From: Paraspadella gotoi
Taxonomy: Eukaryota > Chaetognatha
Reading direction: 5' to 3'
Assembly (NCBI GenBank): GCA_051294375.1
Contig: CM119270.1
Coordinates: forward strand, 7,705,817 to 7,769,816
Length of the DNA stretch: 64,000 bases
Shown here: one piece after another, positions 35,769-64,000 of the stretch
How positions within the stretch are numbered: position 1 is the first letter of the stretch
How the letters are laid out: every line of letters begins with the position of its first letter
Position numbers and translations under genes: made by a program
The notes under the pieces: generated by a model
Databases searched by the model: none
Told to the model about the DNA's origin: nothing
What the model saw: only the letters and a program-made list of their open reading frames with translations

Positions 35769-35968
35769 CCTCTTAACCCAACTTCCCCTCCCGCGCATCC
35801 AACTCGGCTCACGACGCCACCGCTTCCCCAAAATCCACTGGGGAAGGAACCCTTCTCTCTCGACCGAGAGGCTCGTCGAAAGTGCCCCCGCGGGCCACGC
35901 AAACGACGACAACGACGACGAGGTCACTGAGGACGACGACGCGCTTCGACATCTTCGAATCATACTTC

Positions 35969-60501
<24,533 letters not shown>

Positions 60502-60999
60502 CTTCGCCGCCGCCTCGTCGTCGTCGTCGTCGTCGTCGTGGACAAGTGCAGATGGTGCCGAATTTTTTTATACGATAAGAAGTGTGTTTTTTTTTTCGAC
60601 CGACGCAATTGTATCTAAAGTAGGCGCGTTTTGTTTTGAAAACCGGGGCTCAGTTTTTTTTTTAAATTTCTTGGAAGCAATTTTTTTTTTCTTTATTTGT
60701 TTTTATTTTTAATTCAGGACGTTTTTTTTTTTAATTGTTCTTGTCGCGCGAGAGAATTCGATCTCATTTTAATTTTGGTTTTTGAAAGGAAGAAGAGTTG
60801 GAGAAGAGAAAGATAAGAGGGAGAGAAAAGGGGGGGGGAAACTGAGAGGAAAATAAATAAAAGGGGAGGGGGAAAGATTTAGAGATGGGTCGGGAAAAAT
60901 ATCATATCTGTACGAAAAGATTCAAGTGTATTAGTGATAAAAAAGTAAGTTCGAAATTCTTTTTTTTCCAATTATGATCATAAAGTCACAATGACCGAA

Positions 61000-61083
<84 letters not shown>

Positions 61084-61393
61084 AGTTTTTGACTTAAACT
61101 TTCCCCTCTCCCCTCGTTGTACAGACAATCAACTTTAATTAATCACGACAGGTTAAGCCAATTTTTTTTCTCAGGCAAAAGAAAATGACATCAACTGTTT
61201 TTTTTTTACAGTTTTAGTTTTCATTGCCTCATTCTTTAAACAAAACAAAAGCCAGTTTTTTCTCGGTTATTTTTATTTTAAAACCCGACAAAGAAAGTTA
61301 GTAATTCAATTAATTAATCCTCATAAAACGTGCGTCGATTGTTCCAAGCAAAAAAAAAAGTTTATGTTACCGCCTTTAAGAATTTTCATTCAA

Positions 61394-61622
61394 TCATTAG
61401 CAATGTTTATTGTCTAAATGAAGAAAATTTTTAATTTAATTAGTGAATTTTCGTGTTTCTGAATAGAAAAGCATGTAAAAAGGTTTTTGTTCGATAACAA
61501 TTTGACGGTTTTGAGATTACAATAAAGTCAATTTCATTGTAAAAAAGTGCGCGAAAAAAACACGAGTAAGATAGAGAACACGTAAAGTGGGAGAAAAAGA
61601 GTAACATGTAAAATTGAATAGT

Positions 61623-61676
<54 letters not shown>

Positions 61677-62100
61677 ATTCAATGCATAAAAGTAACTATG
61701 GTTCAAGTCGAAGTTGGTGAGGAATTCGAGGGGCGGCGCGAAAAAATGAGGGATGAATAAAGACGCAAAATAGAAACGAAGATCGAAATTCTTTATAAAA
61801 ATAAAAAAAAAACAAAAAAAAAACATGTCGGTTTGGTCAAAAGAATTTTAATTCATGACAAAGTGGATTTAAAACAAAGATAGAGTTTGTTAAAATAATT
61901 ATTTAAAAATGATAGCTTTGTTAAGACTTAAGACTTAAGATTGTAGGCGAGGCATTAAAGGTATGAAATAGTCACGTCATTAAAACGTACTTAATTTAAC
62001 CTCTTATGAAATGCCCGGCGTTAGAGTAAAAATATTTAGGTTTTTAGTATTCATACATGATTAAAAATTATTTTTAAATGTAATAATTTTTCCACTGTCG
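61394..62100. other. Non-coding flank upstream of GLIS exon 1
   Basis: AT-rich; contains a (GA)n tract (61629-61673). No core promoter element could be assigned. Confidence 0.5.
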
Positions 62101-62767
62101 GTTCCGCGCGCCACTCCAGGGCAAGTTCCGACACTTCCACTCCCACTGAGATTCTTCGCGAAAAAACTTGAGGTGGGTCCATTTTTTGACTCATGGTAAG
62201 AAGAAAACGCCCCAAGCGAAATTGGGAAGGAAAAACCTCATAATAAACAAAAGATCAAAGAAGATGGAGATTCTGAACACCCGAGAAAAAAAAAAACTTG
62301 TAATGCATACTGTTGAACTGTGACGCTGTACGGGTTCAAAGAAGCCGTGATACGTGACTTATCTTATGTGAGTTTACATAAAAGGTGATGTGTGCTGGGG
62401 TTGTCAATGGCCAGAGTTTTGCAACATGGGAATATGTTTCATCACATATGGCATTTCACATCCTCATTCCCATCCACTAATTCCTCAGTTTCCCACTATG
62501 CATCTCTTCATATCCCTTCGCACCTCGCTTAATCCTATTGTATCCGGGGAGTGGTTACTTTCCAACCAAAGCTGTCGACTGGACGTTGCTTCCAGCAGCC
62601 TCGAAGTCGAAAAACTGACCCAACGACGAAACAAAAAAACGAAACAAAATAGCGTCGTCGTTTTCGTCGTCGTTGTTTCGCCTCAGCTGATGTTTTGTTG
62701 GACGAAAGAAGAATTTGTTTGACGCCGAAAACGAGATTCGTTCGTTTTGAGTGCAAATCGTGAATCA

Positions 62768-62838
<71 letters not shown>

Positions 62839-64000
62839 GTTGCATCCTCATCTACAAGATCTTCAGCCTTCAGAGTTTTGGGCGGTGGCTTCGATCCGTG
62901 GTGTTTTTTTCGGCCTCGAATCTATGGTGTTTTTAGTTTTCATTATTTTTTTTCTTTTTCTTTCTTTTTTAATGTTTTTCGTGTTTAACGTTTTTTTTTT
63001 ATTTTTGTCCATCTCGTTTCTTTTGTTTGTTCATTTCTTTAATGTATTTTGTTACCTTATGTTTTTTACCTTATCTCTTAAGATTTTTTTATCGAAAAAT
63101 TATGTCTGTCTTGACGTCAACTTTTGTGGTAATATTTTGTTGTGAGATTTGAAAAGGGAAGTTTAAATAGGACGACATTGTTCAAAATTTGTACCAAGAC
63201 CGACACACCGACTTTTAAAAATGAAGCTAAAAGATTTAAAGTTTACAGTCAACCAGACAAAAATTGTGTCTTGCTCATTTGTTTTTAAAGCTTTTTTTAA
63301 TCGAGAGAGTTCGCTGTGTTCGGTCAAAAAGCGTTGAGCTAAGTTTTTAACAAAAGACAAACGCGGTTTTCAAAATTTCCATCTTGTTTGCTCCGGTCAT
63401 CTTTTATTTTATATTTTTTCTTGATTTCTAAATTCTATGACTATGATTCTATTGAATCATTGGAATAACAATAATCTCAGGTTACAATAACATATTTTTC
63501 AAATTAGGTATTGTATCCGCTCGTATAAAGGATATAAATAACATAGAGGCACAGGTTTTTCCTTAAACAGTAATTCCTTAGTAATTAACTTTTCTTTATT
63601 TCGGGTTTGAAACCAACTAAAAGCGACGATTTGTAATAAGCGGAACATTTCGCAATCACCTTCTTTGTCATCATCCTTTTATATCTGGGATTCTAGTATA
63701 AAAAATAAGATTTAATTTCAAAAATTTGATAAGATTCGTTCTTTTAAAAATAAAACCGCAGTTTAATCATGACACTTTTTTCGCTTGATTCTGGATTTCA
63801 AAAATTCTCAATTTGATCGAAAATTGTTCGTTATCATTCGATTTACTAGTTTAATTTGATCCAAGAAATAGTACTATGGCACAGGTTTGAGTAAAATTGA
63901 ATGCTGAAGTTATTGAATTTCATAAGTAAACAATTTATCGCTCGCTTCAATATTTTAGTGTTCAAGGGCCTGTCACGTGATTTCTCATGACTCCACCCCT
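62101..64000. other. Non-coding DNA at the window end
   Basis: (CGT)n at 62768-62838, then T-rich and AT-rich DNA. A CACGTG lies at about 63974. No supported gene. Confidence 0.5.
62768..62838. repeat. (CGT)n microsatellite
   Basis: About 23 CGT units, the longest CGT tract in the window. Confidence 0.98.

Noticed and set aside
62115-62197. Possible small plus-strand exon between CTCCAG and CATG|GTAAGA
   Set aside because: No partner exons and a poor pyrimidine tract; likely chance splice-like sites.

Overview
This is animal genomic DNA. It has spliced GT-AG genes, long introns, nested genes, DNA transposons and a very high load of microsatellites, mainly (GA)n/(CT)n, with (CGT)n, (AAAT)n, (CTTT)n and (ATTC)n. 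A GLIS-type Gli-similar zinc-finger gene points to an invertebrate metazoan; I could not place it further. The assembly is a draft. It has N gaps of 10, 25 and larger sizes, several falling in or beside GA tracts, and several near-identical segments that differ mostly by one-base indels and end at gaps.

Layout. 1-25 kb: no gene I can name. It holds purine-rich tracts, an ~80-bp minisatellite, a repeated block (1896-3619 and 5640-7204), an inverted 1.65-kb duplicate (3935-5577 against 12913-14575) carrying one candidate coding exon, many gaps, a cluster of CACGTG E-boxes (21.97-22.41 kb) and a perfect 31-bp hairpin (23.5 kb). 25.95-32.14 kb (+): a six-exon gamma-glutamylcyclotransferase-like gene whose active-site residues are changed. 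Its intron 4 holds a two-exon gene on the other strand for a secreted F5/8C (discoidin)-like protein, and its intron 5 holds a 0.73-kb terminal-inverted-repeat element. 32.2-35.9 kb: AT-rich intergenic DNA. 35.97-60.50 kb (-): a 14-exon GLIS1/3-like transcription factor gene of about 1,152 aa. All exon junctions agree in phase, and the five C2H2 fingers are intact. The 8.7-kb intron between fingers 2 and 3 contains a 2.57-kb hAT-like element with a perfect 8-bp target-site duplication. The first two coding exons lie in a 4.1-kb segment present twice in tandem across a 25-N gap, probably an assembly duplication. 61.4-64 kb: non-coding, with microsatellites.

The most unusual signal is a hammerhead-ribozyme-like motif found in two different transposon contexts (31.1 kb and 40.7 kb). 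Its stem differs at three base pairs between the copies and every change is compensated. The two main genes are convergent neighbours; nothing in the sequence says they act together.
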